NCBI GenBank assembly: GCA_903922735.1
Contig: CAIXUZ010000036.1
Location: 86,614 to 150,613 of the forward strand
Origin: an uncultured Verrucomicrobia subdivision 3 bacterium
Lineage (GTDB): Bacteria; Verrucomicrobiota; Verrucomicrobiia; Limisphaerales; UBA11358
Length of the DNA: 64,000 nucleotides
Reading direction: 5' to 3'
Positions 27,061 through 37,550 of the stretch are shown in pieces. Positions within the stretch are counted from its first letter, which is position 1; each line of letters opens with the position of its first letter. The notes below the pieces were generated by a model. It saw only the letters and a program-made list of their open reading frames with translations. It was not told the origin of the DNA and ran no database searches. Position numbers and translations under genes: made by a program.

Positions 27061-27159
27061 GCGGGCGACAAGTTAAACGGGTTAAAACGGGGAAACACGA
27101 ATAATTCTCACTTTTGATTCTTGCCTTTAAGGCGCAGGTCCACAAATTAACGGCAGCCC

Positions 27160-28566
27160 ATGAACCAGAAAATTTGCGCCCGAATTGGCAGCCTGTTCAT
27201 CCTGTTCGCGCTGGCCACCCAGGCGGCTGCCGACACGCCAAAACCCGCCGATCAACCCAACATCCTCATCATCGTCTCGGACGATCAGGGTTATGCGGAT
27301 ATCGGCTTTCAGGGCTGCAAGGACATCCCCACGCCGCATCTGGACCGGCTGGCGGGCGAAGGCCTTCGTTTCAGCAATGGCTATGTTACGCATGCGTTTT
27401 GCAGCCCCAGCCGCGCCGCGCTGCTGACGGGACGTTATCAGCAGCGTTTCGGTCATGAACAGAACCCCTGGTATGATGTGAACGACCATCGCGAGGGTTT
27501 GCCCACGACCGAGAAACTGCTGCCACAATTTCTGCGCGAGGCCGGCTATGTCACCGGCTGGATCGGCAAATGGCATCTGGGGGCGGCCCCGGAATTTCGT
27601 CCGGAAAACCGCGGTTTCGTGGAGACCTTTGGCTTTCTTGGCGGTGGCCATCATTACCTCAATTGGAAGCCGACCCTGGTTGGACCTGGGCCGGAATACA
27701 ACGAGCCGATTTTGCGGAACGGCCAGCCGGTGGACGTGACTAATCATCTCACGCAGGCCTTTGGCGATGAAGGAGCCGCCTTTGTGCGCCGGCACAAAAG
27801 CGATCCATGGTTTCTCTACCTTGCCTTCAATGCGCCGCACAATCCGCTGGAGCCGACCCCGGAGCGGTTGGCGCAGTTCAAATCCATCGCCGATCCCAAG
27901 CGCCGGAAATACGCCGCGCAAGTAAGCCTGATGGACGACGCCATCGGCAACGTGCTCGCCGCGCTCCGCGAATCCGGCCAGACAGGACGCACGCTGGTTT
28001 TCTTTTTCAGCGACAACGGCGGCCCGCTGGGAGCCGCCGGCAACGGGTCGAGCAATCTGCCGCTGCGCGCGGGCAAGGGCACGGTTTATGAAGGCGGCAT
28101 CCACGTGCCGTTCCTCATGAGCTGGCCGGGGAAATTACCCGCTGGTCGCGGGTATGATTTGCCGGTGAGTTCGCTGGATGTCTTTCCCACCGCCCTGGCG
28201 CTGGCGGGAGTGTCGATGCCAACGAACACGATCCATGACGGCGTGAATCTGCTGCCATTTCTCACCGGTGCAAACACCAACACCCCGCATTCGCAACTAT
28301 TCTGGCGCATGGGCGGAGGCAAGCAGTTCGCCATCCATGAAAACGATTCCAAACTGGTTCGCATCCAAAATCAGCCGGATGAACTTTACAACCTCGGCAC
28401 CGACTTGGGCGAAAGCAAAAACCTGGCAGATGGGCAGACCAATAAATTGAAGACACTGAACGCCGCCGTGAATGACTGGAACAAGCAGCTCGTGCCGCCG
28501 GCCTTTTCCGGTTTGGCCGGACACACGGCGCATCCGAAAAACCCGAAACAATTGGCCGAGCCGTGA
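27160..28566 (+). CDS. Secreted type I sulfatase
   Basis: A 468-residue formylglycine sulfatase with signal peptide ending near TQAAADTP. ILIIVSDDQGYADIGFQG holds the metal-binding aspartates; CSPSRAALLTG carries Cys81, the residue modified to formylglycine; GWIGKWHLG supplies the active-site Lys/His; FFSDNGGPLG the second metal site. The family acts on sulfated glycans; specificity is unknown. It differs in sequence from the sulfatase at 10525, so they are not recent duplicates. Ninety-three bases downstream lies the ROK gene; a shared transcript is possible. Confidence 0.94.
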   Translation: MNQKICARIGSLFILFALATQAAADTPKPADQPNILIIVSDDQGYADIGFQGCKDIPTPHLDRLAGEGLRFSNGYVTHAFCSPSRAALLTGRYQQRFGHEQNPWYDVNDHREGLPTTEKLLPQFLREAGYVTGWIGKWHLGAAPEFRPENRGFVETFGFLGGGHHYLNWKPTLVGPGPEYNEPILRNGQPVDVTNHLTQAFGDEGAAFVRRHKSDPWFLYLAFNAPHNPLEPTPERLAQFKSIADPKRRKYAAQVSLMDDAIGNVLAALRESGQTGRTLVFFFSDNGGPLGAAGNGSSNLPLRAGKGTVYEGGIHVPFLMSWPGKLPAGRGYDLPVSSLDVFPTALALAGVSMPTNTIHDGVNLLPFLTGANTNTPHSQLFWRMGGGKQFAIHENDSKLVRIQNQPDELYNLGTDLGESKNLADGQTNKLKTLNAAVNDWNKQLVPPAFSGLAGHTAHPKNPKQLAEP

Positions 28567-28659
28567 CGAGTGCCGCAGCGCACTAGCCAACGCGGCGGGC
28601 CGGGCCGACGCGAATAATTCTTGCCTTTAGGGCCATTCCCCGCATTTTAACGCCTCATC

Positions 28660-29700
28660 ATGAGCAAAAAAGTTTTCATCGGCACGGACAGCGGCGCGAC
28701 CACCACCAAAATGTGCGCCGTCTGGGAAAATGGCGAGCCGGTCTCGAGCAAAGTGTTGCAGCGCCCGACCCATACGGAAAAAGGCCGCGAAGCGGTCATC
28801 ACCTCATGGATCGCCGGCGCCAGCGATTTTCTGGCGCAGAATCAATTACAATGGTCGGATGTCGCCGGCGTGGGCCTCTCGATCCCCGGACCCTACGAAC
28901 GCTACGGCGTTTTCAGCATCACGTCGAACCTGCCCGCCAGCTTCTCCGGCTGGGATGTTTATTCCGATTACCGCGACGCCCTCGCCAAAATAGCCGGGCG
29001 TCCCCTGCCCCTGGTCTGCGGCAACGACGGCAATTTCGGCGGCGTGGCCGAAGCGCGACTGGCACGCGGCAACAGCAAAGCCACCGTCCTGATGCTCATG
29101 CCCGGCTCCGGCCTCGGGGCGGCGTTCATCGGTGCCGACGGACTCAGCCTCGACGGCGACACCCTCGCCGGCATGGAAGCCGGCCACATGCCCGCGCCAC
29201 TGCAACTGTTCGGCCTGACCGGCAAGCCCTTCACCTGCGGCTGCGGCCGCGACTGGGGCTGCGTGGAGGCTTACACCACCATTTCCGGCCTGCCGCAATT
29301 GCTCGCGGAATTCCTCAAACGGCATCCCGGCCACGAACTCGCCACCTCCACCGCGTCCACCAAGGAAAAGGTTCTTTCCCTACGCACCCGCGCGCAAAAA
29401 GGCGACGCCCTGGCCTTGGAGATTTTCGATTTTCAAGCCCGCGTCATGGGCGTCCATGTGGCCAATCTCGTCATGGCTTTGGATACCAGCATTGTCGTCA
29501 TCGGCGGCGGGCTGATGGATCACGAGGCCACAACACCGGAATTTCGCGAGCGTTACATGCGCATCATCCGCGAAAACGCCCGGCCCTATCTCTGGGCGCC
29601 GCAGCGCGACACCGTCAAGGTGGTGGCGGCGGAACTGGGCGAACTCTCGCAAGCCATCGGCGCGGCGGTCGTCGCGATGTATCATAGCCAAAAGGCTTGA
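28660..29700 (+). CDS. ROK-family sugar kinase/regulator-like protein
   Basis: A 346-residue ROK protein of the ASKHA fold without a helix-turn-helix, so more likely an enzyme (glucokinase-like) than a repressor. FIGTDSGATTTKMCAVW is the phosphate-1 loop, GVGLSIPGPYE and CGNDGNFGGVAEARLARG hold the sugar-binding and catalytic Asp region, MLMPGSGLGAAFI the adenosine-side loop, and CGCGRDWGCVEAYTT (about 192-206) the ROK zinc site. A glucokinase-type reaction on ATP and a hexose is expected, though the exact sugar is not determined. Located between a sulfatase and a GH78-like gene, it may phosphorylate sugars released by them. Confidence 0.87.
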   Translation: MSKKVFIGTDSGATTTKMCAVWENGEPVSSKVLQRPTHTEKGREAVITSWIAGASDFLAQNQLQWSDVAGVGLSIPGPYERYGVFSITSNLPASFSGWDVYSDYRDALAKIAGRPLPLVCGNDGNFGGVAEARLARGNSKATVLMLMPGSGLGAAFIGADGLSLDGDTLAGMEAGHMPAPLQLFGLTGKPFTCGCGRDWGCVEAYTTISGLPQLLAEFLKRHPGHELATSTASTKEKVLSLRTRAQKGDALALEIFDFQARVMGVHVANLVMALDTSIVVIGGGLMDHEATTPEFRERYMRIIRENARPYLWAPQRDTVKVVAAELGELSQAIGAAVVAMYHSQKA

Positions 29701-29737
29701 ACAACACGGCGGTGTTCGGATTTAGATTTGAATTCGC

Positions 29738-32215
29738 CTACGGGCCGAGATCAATCGGATTGACCCCGCCGTTCAATTTTTGTTCCCGCCCCTGCCAGAC
29801 AAACACGCCGGTGATTTGTGCCGGTAATTCAATCACTCCGCGGCAGCGACCCGCTTTAAACGTCAGATCCAGCGTGATGTAGCCATCGGGATGCGGCGTT
29901 CGACATTGAATCTTGGGCAATTCACCCGGCTCGGGCGCAATCCGGACAGTGCGAAATCCCGGCGAAGCGGGGCGGATGCCGGCGATGCTGGCGTGCAGAT
30001 GGAAAAGTGGGTGACTGCCCCAGGCATGACAATCCGAGCGCGTATTCCCCGGTTGTTCCACCGGTGTCTTGAGTCCTTGTTTGACCAAATCTTTCCAGAA
30101 ACCCAAACGCTCCAGGATAAGATCGCCGCGCCCGAATTTTTGCCAGGTTTCCATCAGATAAAAACTGAAGTAAATGGTTGTGCGCTTGAGATCCGGCGCC
30201 GTCAACAATTGTCCGAAGCAGCGCTGCGCCGAATCTCCGGTCAAAGTATCGCTGAGCAGCGCCAGACACTGGCCGTGTTCGCTGAACTCGGTGTGAGCCA
30301 GATTGTCGGCCATGAGGCCGCGTGATTCGTCCCAGAATTTTGCGCGCGCGGCAGCGGCGGTGCGGGCGGCCTTTAGTCGCAGGCGTTGCGCCAGCAACGG
30401 TTCGCCCAAAGAATCCTCCACGGCGGCGGATTTTTGCAGGGCATAGACGTAGAGCAGGTTGTTGAGGGCCGAAACGCCGTTCACAGCATCGGGCGCATTG
30501 CCGGTCGTCCACTGCGGCACCCAATCCATGAAGGGCCAGCCGGGCAGATTCTCCAGCAAGCCATCGCCGTTCACATAAGGCTCAAAATGCTCCAGCATCG
30601 AACGCAGGCCAATCGCTCGCGCACGCACGAACTCCGGATCATTCCGCCAGAAAGCATAGTCATTGAGCATCAGCGCCCAGATCAACGAGAAGGTCGGCGA
30701 GTGCTGGGCTAAATAGGCAGGATAGCGCTCATTGACAAAGCCCCAGTTCCGGCGCGAGAAATCAAACAGCTCCAGAGCGCGCCGGGGCAAGCGATCATCG
30801 CGGGTCATCGCATACGTGGTGAGCATTTCCAGGCGCGTATCGCCGTCATACATGAGCTGCTCGTAAAACGGGCAGTCCATGTAGGTTTCGTGCGCGCACA
30901 TCTGAATCCCGCGGGTCGCCAACGCGATCACATCGGGGAGCAGTTTATCGCCGTCATCAAACCGGCTTTCGTTATCAATAGGATAGCGGCTTTCGTCCAA
31001 GGCCAGGCGGTGAATGGTCAGCGGTTCCGCCCCCGTCTTGATGGACAGCAGACACCAACGGCCAGCCCGCCACCAAAGGGTGGAAAATTTCTGGTGCGGC
31101 TTTCCGCCCGGCAGAAAGGTATCGGTCATCCCGCGGAAGGTCTTGCCGATGAACTCGTCACGCCGGCCTTTGGCCTCGGACTTGGGCAGGTAAAGCGATT
31201 CTGCCCAGCCCCATGCCAGTTTCGCCCCCGCGCCGCCGCTGACTTCGCATTCCGGATAGGCGCAGTAATAATTATCAAGATCCCAAAGCAGAAACTGCTC
31301 GGTATTCGCGGGGACAACCAATTGCTTCCGGCCATCAATGAGCGATTGCCATTGCGGCAGGTCGGGATGCCGCGCTTGCTCCGCCTTCACGACCTCGTCC
31401 TTTCCCAGCGCGCCGCTGCCCAGCGCCACGGCGCGGCCGACGGTGATTTCGCGATCCAACTGATCAGGCAGAATTGTGGGGAAAAGCTTCCAACCCGGAG
31501 CGCTTTCGCCATACGGATTACTGTTGACCGGAGCCCGGATGACTTGCGCCTTAAGATAATTGCCTTCCTTCCATTGCGGGCCGCAGTCGTGCGCGGTCAA
31601 TTGGGCGCCCACAAAGAAAATGCCCGGCGTGAACTCGTAGCCGGCAAGTTTGGCAACCTCCCACGCGGCCTTGCCGGTGGTCAACGACCGGTCGTAATCC
31701 GACTCGGCCTTAAGAATGAACCCGCCCCGCCACGACATCTGTGCCACCGGGGCGTAGGGCCCGATGCTCCACACCAAAGCCTCCAAGCGATGGCTGCCCG
31801 GCGCCAGCCGCAGGTCATAGGTGGCATAGGACCAATGTTCGACATCCGACCGGTCCGGCCCCCGCGCGATGCGGTTGCCGTCCAAAAACAATTCAAACCG
31901 TTCGTCGGCGCTGACATGGATGCGCACCGGCGCAGCCGTGGCCTCAAACGACCGCCGAAAACGCAACAAAGCCGGCTCGCGCCAGCCGCCGGCAAAAACA
32001 TCGGCGCGCGCCGCCTTCGCGGCCGGCATGAATTCCGGATGCCAGATCCAGGCGGCCTCGTCAATGGGCTGGAGCTGGAGAATCCCGGTGTTCCCAAGGT
32101 GAAATCGCGGGGGCAGAAATACTTTTTGAACCACGGGGAAATTTTCGGCCGCGCCAGCAGATAACATCATCGAGGCGATGACCAGACTCAGGTGGAATTT
32201 CAGGTAAACTTTCAT
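29738..32215 (-). CDS. GH78-like alpha-L-rhamnosidase, exported
   Basis: An 825-residue exported protein. Signal peptide: MKVYLKFHLSLVIASMMLSAGAA. The N-terminal half is beta-rich with carbohydrate-binding features (RIHVSADERFELFLDGNRIARGP). The C-terminal (alpha/alpha)6 barrel begins near residue 420; DCPFYEQLMYDGDTR matches the GH78 motif that carries catalytic acidic residues, and NLPGWPFMDWVPQW follows. The closing beta domain is typical of the family (DCHAWGSHPLFH). Alpha-L-rhamnosidases trim terminal rhamnose from pectin side chains and glycosides. The GH28-GH106 and PL11 genes elsewhere in the window suggest a shared rhamnogalacturonan theme. Confidence 0.88.
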   Translation of the reverse strand: MKVYLKFHLSLVIASMMLSAGAAENFPVVQKVFLPPRFHLGNTGILQLQPIDEAAWIWHPEFMPAAKAARADVFAGGWREPALLRFRRSFEATAAPVRIHVSADERFELFLDGNRIARGPDRSDVEHWSYATYDLRLAPGSHRLEALVWSIGPYAPVAQMSWRGGFILKAESDYDRSLTTGKAAWEVAKLAGYEFTPGIFFVGAQLTAHDCGPQWKEGNYLKAQVIRAPVNSNPYGESAPGWKLFPTILPDQLDREITVGRAVALGSGALGKDEVVKAEQARHPDLPQWQSLIDGRKQLVVPANTEQFLLWDLDNYYCAYPECEVSGGAGAKLAWGWAESLYLPKSEAKGRRDEFIGKTFRGMTDTFLPGGKPHQKFSTLWWRAGRWCLLSIKTGAEPLTIHRLALDESRYPIDNESRFDDGDKLLPDVIALATRGIQMCAHETYMDCPFYEQLMYDGDTRLEMLTTYAMTRDDRLPRRALELFDFSRRNWGFVNERYPAYLAQHSPTFSLIWALMLNDYAFWRNDPEFVRARAIGLRSMLEHFEPYVNGDGLLENLPGWPFMDWVPQWTTGNAPDAVNGVSALNNLLYVYALQKSAAVEDSLGEPLLAQRLRLKAARTAAAARAKFWDESRGLMADNLAHTEFSEHGQCLALLSDTLTGDSAQRCFGQLLTAPDLKRTTIYFSFYLMETWQKFGRGDLILERLGFWKDLVKQGLKTPVEQPGNTRSDCHAWGSHPLFHLHASIAGIRPASPGFRTVRIAPEPGELPKIQCRTPHPDGYITLDLTFKAGRCRGVIELPAQITGVFVWQGREQKLNGGVNPIDLGP

Positions 32216-32457
32216 ACTTCAATCAACAAGTCGGGGTTTCATTGTGGCCATCATGAAGGACGGCAAAATTGCTGTTTGGTGCCCCGCATATTATGGCGCG
32301 ACCCCAAAAGGTCAAGTTATGCGGTTAATCTCATAGACTTGTCTGAAACCAGATTTGTTTATCGCTCAAGTTTGTTAAAAATCCATCCGTCTTGTTTCCT
32401 TAACCGGCTGTTTGCGCAGTTGAACTTGCCTGGCACATCGGCTATTTTCTTGGTTCT
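32216..32457. other. Divergent intergenic region
   Basis: About 240 bp between the GH78-like and leuC-type genes, more AT-rich than the flanks. No gene or repeat was recognised; it must contain two divergent promoters, but no convincing element was assigned. Confidence 0.4.
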
Positions 32458-33831
32458 ATGACGTTGACAGAAAAACTTCTCGCCCGCGCATCCGGCAAGG
32501 CCAGCGTGCAGGCCGGCGACAATATCTGGGTAAGCGCCGACGTGCTCATGACGCACGACGTGTGCGGGCCGGGCACCATCGGCGTGTTCAAGCGCGAGTT
32601 CGGCAAAACCGCGAAGGTCTGGGACAAGCAAAAAATCGTCATCATCCCCGACCACTATATTTTCACCGCCGATTCGAAGTCGAACCGCAACGTGGACATC
32701 CTCCGCGAGTTCGCCGGCGAACAGGGATTGCCGTATTTTTACGACGTCATAGACGACCCGAAAGGCCACTGGGTCTATGACGCGGTCAAGGGCAACATGA
32801 AGCGGCAATACGGTTCGCGCTACGCGGGCGTCTGCCATGCGGCGCTGCCCGCGAAGGGCCACACGCGCCCCGGCGAAGTGCTATTCGGCACCGACTCGCA
32901 CACCTGCATGGCGGGCGCGTTCAACCAGTTCGCCACCGGCATCGGCAACACGGACGCGGGCTTTGTGATGGGCACGGGCAAATTGCTCATCAAGGTGCCC
33001 GAGACGATGCACTTCCGCCTGGAAGGCAAATTGCAACCCGGCGTCATGGCAAAGGACATCATCCTCCATTGCATCGGCGAGATCGGCTTCGACGGCGCGA
33101 CCTACCGCGCGATGCAGTTCGACGGCGCGGGCATCGCGACGCTGTCCATGGATGACCGCATGACGATTGCCAACATGGCCATTGAAGCCGGCGGCAAGAA
33201 CGCCATCTTCGAATATGACGCGCGCACCGCCGAATATGTGGATGCCCGCGTGAAATTGAACGGCACGAAAGCCAGTTATACGCCGGTGACCCGCGACCCG
33301 AACGAGAAGTTTGTTTACGAACTCGTCGTGGACTTGAGCCAGCTGGAACCAACGGTCGCGTGCCATCCCGATCCGGGCCAGCGCAAGAAGGCCAAGGAAA
33401 TGAACCAGAAACTCGACCGCGCCTACGTTGGCTCCTGCACCGGCGGCAAGACGAGCGACTTCGTGGAATTCGCCCGCGTGCTGCGCGGCAAGAAGGTGGT
33501 CATCGACACCTTTGGAGTGCCGGCGACGCCGGATATCGTAAACGACTTGCAGACAACCTACTGGGGCAACTCGACCATCTGGCAGATCCTGGTGGATGCG
33601 GGGGTGCAGATGACCGAAAACGCCGGTTGCGCCGCCTGCCTCGGCGGTCCGGTGGACACCTTCGGCCGCATCAACAAATCCGGCATCAATTGCATCAGCG
33701 CGACGAACCGCAATTTCCCGGGCCGCATGGGTGACAAGGAATCGAAAGTATTCCTCGCGTCCCCGGCGACGGTGGCGGCGAGCGCGCTGACCGGCAAGGT
33801 CACCGACCCGCGCGAGTATTTGGGGAATTAA
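32458..33831 (+). CDS. leuC: 3-isopropylmalate dehydratase/homoaconitase-type large subunit
   Basis: A 457-residue aconitase-superfamily large subunit. It opens MTLTEKLLARASGKASVQAG and shows FGTDSHTCMAG and HPDPGQRKK. The [4Fe-4S] ligands are in GSCTGGKTSD (Cys near 327) and NAGCAACLGG (Cys 391 and 394). Length and motifs fit the two-subunit LeuC class (leucine synthesis, isomerising 2- and 3-isopropylmalate) or the related homoaconitase class. The small subunit LeuD is not adjacent; a minus-strand gene follows instead. The symbol is therefore provisional. Confidence 0.87.
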   Translation: MTLTEKLLARASGKASVQAGDNIWVSADVLMTHDVCGPGTIGVFKREFGKTAKVWDKQKIVIIPDHYIFTADSKSNRNVDILREFAGEQGLPYFYDVIDDPKGHWVYDAVKGNMKRQYGSRYAGVCHAALPAKGHTRPGEVLFGTDSHTCMAGAFNQFATGIGNTDAGFVMGTGKLLIKVPETMHFRLEGKLQPGVMAKDIILHCIGEIGFDGATYRAMQFDGAGIATLSMDDRMTIANMAIEAGGKNAIFEYDARTAEYVDARVKLNGTKASYTPVTRDPNEKFVYELVVDLSQLEPTVACHPDPGQRKKAKEMNQKLDRAYVGSCTGGKTSDFVEFARVLRGKKVVIDTFGVPATPDIVNDLQTTYWGNSTIWQILVDAGVQMTENAGCAACLGGPVDTFGRINKSGINCISATNRNFPGRMGDKESKVFLASPATVAASALTGKVTDPREYLGN

Positions 33832-34057
33832 TCCGGCTTGAATCAAACCTTCACCGCTGGTGAGGTCGCGGCAGCGACGCACATGCGGTGATTGTTATAA
33901 CGCCGGCTGAAACCTTCCAGTTCGCCGATGAGCATGATGGCCGGCAACAATGCAATGCCGCTGCATGCCATATCTGCGATCGAATGTTCATGGCTTGGTC
34001 ATGGTTTTGGAGTTGAATTAGTGTTTTGGAGAAAGTGGCAAGACTCCAAATTTCTAG

Positions 34058-37000
34058 CTATCTACCAGCGTCCAATTTTTTTACGGATTCAGTTATCACG
34101 ATGGCAATATAATATGCGTCGCCAAGTTTTCCGTAAGAAAGCAAAGTTCCTGCTCTCCATTGGTTGAGGGGGGATATTTTAATATTGCCTAAAACGGTGA
34201 TGTTTGGCCTGTAAAGTATTCCATTCACCACATTGGTAAGTTTTTCCCCGCGAAACAAACCAGATAATGAAATCTTGCGATCGCCATTCCCCAGAAAGGA
34301 TGGAACGATTTCGTTATACTGCCGAACTTTTCGTTCTTCAGTAACATCTTGATAACAATAAAGCCCATACAATGCATTGGCATCGTTTGCCTTTAAGGCG
34401 GCTTCAAATGCGCTGCGCAATTCTTCAGCTGAAGCGGGAGGGGCTTTGGGGCTTTCTGAGATTTGTGCCCGTGACTGCGGCGGTTTAAAACTAAGCGGCA
34501 GTCTGCCGATTTCTTCTTGTCCGCGCTTTGATTTTATCGTCATGGCAAAGCCAAAATTGGGTATGTCTTTTTGCTTAAAGCTGAACCAGATGCCATACGA
34601 TTTGCCGGGTTGCAAACAACCCCGATCTAATGATTGCACAAATAGAGTTTCGACGTATGGGAATCGCGACTGGAGTGAAGGGAAATCCGCCAGGTCCACG
34701 GTGGAGTAATCCCTGAATCCGTCTGAATTGCCTGTTTCCGGAACGATATACCATTCCATTGTGCCACCTGGGATCATATAATCCTTTTGCGCTTCCGTTT
34801 TTGCCATGTTGAAAATCCATTCAAAGTCGCCGTCTATCCACTCGGGGGCGGTGAACCGAAAACCGGAATAATATTTACCCTTATATTCCATCAGGTTCTG
34901 CTGGACCGGTAACTGTTGGATCGCCGCCTCGCCATTGGCACCCTTTTGAAATTGGACTGGCACGAACTTTGAAAAGTTTTGCTGCAAAAAAGCGCGTCGC
35001 TCTGCCACTTCATCTACCACTTTGATTCCCGAACGACTGGATTCCGGTAGCTGTTTAAGAAAACCCGATTTATCAATGCAAAACAGGTCGCCTTGGTTGC
35101 TCGGAATTTGCTGCGCCAGAAAGATGATCCTGTTTGGGGTGGGGAAGATTCCTTGAATCGGATTATTATTCAGGGTGATCACTTCGCCCAGGAGCTGTGA
35201 AGTGGCAACATTGAGCAAGACCAATTTTCCTGTCATGCAGCCTATCCAAAGCCAGTCGGGGTTGGTTGGATCGAAGGCCAGTGCTTCGCCCGTGTTTGCC
35301 ATTTCATTACTGGAAATATTCACGCATTGCCATTTTTTGGTGGCCAGTTGGTAAATCCCCACACACCGTTGTGGCATTACGATGGCAAAATATTTTGAGT
35401 TCATGGCTACCGCCCGGTCATTTAGCACATGGGTGACAGCGCGTTCCATATAACCTTCCGGCACTTCGTTTTTCCAGGAGCGGGACGCCATATCAACTTG
35501 CTGCATGATCATGGAACCAACCCAGAGGGTCTTGGCATCCAGCATTACGATGGATAGAGGCAGGTGGGGTGACACAATGCCGGTGAATTTGTCCGTGGCC
35601 AGGTCCAACCATCCAAACTTGCCTTCCCGGATCGTGCCGGCCCCGATGAACAATTTTCCGCCCGCCAACCGCAGTGCGGAAATGCCGCCTTGGGGTAAGC
35701 CATCCTTGACCCCGTATTCTCGGACTGCTGCACCTCCCCCGGTGATGCGAAACAGGCTGTCGCTCGTTCCAAGCCAAAGGCCATTCTCATCGACTTCGAT
35801 GGCCCTGATGGGATGTTTCCACGGGCTGGGCAGCCTCACGAACGTCAGCTCTCTGGTTTCGCTGTCGTAACATTGCACTGATGTGTCGGTGGCGAAAAAG
35901 ATTTTATTCTTCCACGCTTTGGTGGCCTTTATGTGGCCTAAAGTTGCTCCCCATTCCCATGACGCTCGAATAGTTGCAACCGTGGCGGCCCGGGGCACGA
36001 TATTTGTTATTATTTGCAGCCTTGCCTGCTTGGCAAGCCAGGTTTCCGAAGCGGCATCTCTGCTTGCTTTGCTCGGCAACGACTTCGCCTCACCAAGCTC
36101 GGGGTGTTCGACGATTTCCGCCCCGATCGGGAGTCGCTTGATCGACAATCGCCCCGTCCGGAAATCCTCCAGCCAGTTTTTGGCCATAATCGCATATTTG
36201 GGATCGCCGGAGGCCGCCACCTCTTCCAGCAACTTCTCCCCGCGTATGCTGTCGGCGTCATTTTGCGATTTATACAACGCCCTGCCCATCTTCCACTTTG
36301 ATTCCATGTCCTTGCCCATAAATAGGAGGATGGATTGCATCATGGTTCGGTGCACTTCGGTGGAATGTTGTTCCTTCTGGGCCAGCATCACCGGATCCAC
36401 CTGGAGCTTCCGTTTTCCGCCATCAGGGTTGGTGACCGTTATGAACTTTGGGTTGTTTGTCGAAACCACCGGCGGCATCGGTCCGTCCCGGCCTTGCTCC
36501 AATTCAGCCATCCGGGCCGTGAGCATTTTTATCTCGCCGGCGAGCGCCTGGGCCAGCGTCGGCGAACCGGAAGTGGCGAGCGCCTTTTGCACGGTGTTCA
36601 GCACCTCCTTTTCCAATTCCTTGCCCGGCGGTTTGGAGAAACTGAACAGCTCTTCGCCGCCCCCCATTTTTTGGATGCGGACGGTCACGCTCAATTTGTC
36701 CTGCGTGTCGTGAAACCATTTGCAGCCGCCGTCGATGATCCAAAAGGCGGGTTTTAGCCTCACCCGATTGCTGGAGGTGCTGGTGAGCCCGGCGTTCTGA
36801 AATTCGAATTCAGTATAAATCGGCCCGATCGCCGCGCGCTCAACCACACCGTAACCGGCCGCCAGCAGATGCTTTTCCAGCAGGGCCACCAGCCGCGGAG
36901 CCCAGTTCTCCTTGTTGGCGGTAATGCTCATGTCCTGGAATTTTCCCAGCGCAATGAATTCGCTGGGTTTCGAGCGCGCGCGCGCCTGGACCAGAAAATC

Positions 37001-37474
37001 GGCGATGGCTTTGGCGGTGGCGGAATAGTTGGTTTGATTAAAGGGCACGCATTGTAAATCCACGACGACGCTGTCTTGTATATTGATGACCTTGACCCAT
37101 ATTTGCGGGCCGGTGTCGGTCTGGGCAAACGATCCGCTGACCAGCCAGTCGCAGGATAAAAAATGGCCCATCTTAATCACGGCATTGGCTGACATCCGTC
37201 CGCCTTCGGCTAGGTGTATTTCGCTCCAGATGGCATTCACCTTGTCGCGTTCGACCATTTGGAACCGGCTTTCTGAAGACAAGGCGGCGGTGATCATGTC
37301 CGGCAGGGTGGTGGCGGCCTTTTCCAGCGCGGCATTTCCGGCGGGGGCAAAAATCGGGCCGATCGCGAGACGGAGCATGTTTGTCTCAGCAGCATCGCCG
37401 CTCGCCCCCCATAACAGCAGGACGCAACAAATAAAGATCCAGCACCAGTTAATTGTGATGATTTTACGTTTCAT
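34058..37474 (-). CDS. Exported CsgG/TolB-like protein with beta-propeller-like region
   Basis: A 1138-residue exported protein. Signal segment: MKRKIITINWCWIFICCVLLLWGASGDAA. Residues about 30-330 look like two CsgG/FlgO-type domains (MITAALSSESRFQMVERDKV; IWVKVINIQDSVVV; LVALLEKHLLAAGYGVVERA), a fold used by outer-membrane assembly lipoproteins. A coiled-coil-like segment follows (LTARMAELEQGRDG). Residues about 500-830 have repeated WLWIG/GLWLG/LWVG strands suggestive of a beta-propeller sensor. A C-terminal part of about 300 residues has no recognised domain. It lies 76 bp downstream of the 136-residue gene that resembles the end of CsgG-like domains; the two are probably co-transcribed. 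Function unknown. Confidence 0.7.
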   Translation of the reverse strand: MKRKIITINWCWIFICCVLLLWGASGDAAETNMLRLAIGPIFAPAGNAALEKAATTLPDMITAALSSESRFQMVERDKVNAIWSEIHLAEGGRMSANAVIKMGHFLSCDWLVSGSFAQTDTGPQIWVKVINIQDSVVVDLQCVPFNQTNYSATAKAIADFLVQARARSKPSEFIALGKFQDMSITANKENWAPRLVALLEKHLLAAGYGVVERAAIGPIYTEFEFQNAGLTSTSSNRVRLKPAFWIIDGGCKWFHDTQDKLSVTVRIQKMGGGEELFSFSKPPGKELEKEVLNTVQKALATSGSPTLAQALAGEIKMLTARMAELEQGRDGPMPPVVSTNNPKFITVTNPDGGKRKLQVDPVMLAQKEQHSTEVHRTMMQSILLFMGKDMESKWKMGRALYKSQNDADSIRGEKLLEEVAASGDPKYAIMAKNWLEDFRTGRLSIKRLPIGAEIVEHPELGEAKSLPSKASRDAASETWLAKQARLQIITNIVPRAATVATIRASWEWGATLGHIKATKAWKNKIFFATDTSVQCYDSETRELTFVRLPSPWKHPIRAIEVDENGLWLGTSDSLFRITGGGAAVREYGVKDGLPQGGISALRLAGGKLFIGAGTIREGKFGWLDLATDKFTGIVSPHLPLSIVMLDAKTLWVGSMIMQQVDMASRSWKNEVPEGYMERAVTHVLNDRAVAMNSKYFAIVMPQRCVGIYQLATKKWQCVNISSNEMANTGEALAFDPTNPDWLWIGCMTGKLVLLNVATSQLLGEVITLNNNPIQGIFPTPNRIIFLAQQIPSNQGDLFCIDKSGFLKQLPESSRSGIKVVDEVAERRAFLQQNFSKFVPVQFQKGANGEAAIQQLPVQQNLMEYKGKYYSGFRFTAPEWIDGDFEWIFNMAKTEAQKDYMIPGGTMEWYIVPETGNSDGFRDYSTVDLADFPSLQSRFPYVETLFVQSLDRGCLQPGKSYGIWFSFKQKDIPNFGFAMTIKSKRGQEEIGRLPLSFKPPQSRAQISESPKAPPASAEELRSAFEAALKANDANALYGLYCYQDVTEERKVRQYNEIVPSFLGNGDRKISLSGLFRGEKLTNVVNGILYRPNITVLGNIKISPLNQWRAGTLLSYGKLGDAYYIAIVITESVKKLDAGR

Positions 37475-37550
37475 TTTTGCCCTGCTTTCTCATTAATTTT
37501 TTCAAACTCATCTAGCTGCGCAAACATCCCCAGCCACGCTTATTTAGATT

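Noticed and set aside
27127..28104. Minus-strand frame opposite the second sulfatase
   Set aside because: The sulfatase signature and signal peptide on the plus strand are decisive.
30890..32164. Long plus-strand frame opposite the GH78-like gene
   Set aside because: Antisense to a strong family match and without any recognisable motif.
33832..34057. Possible tRNA in the gap after the leuC-type gene
   Set aside because: No cloverleaf with a TTC-type arm and acceptor stem could be drawn from the sequence.
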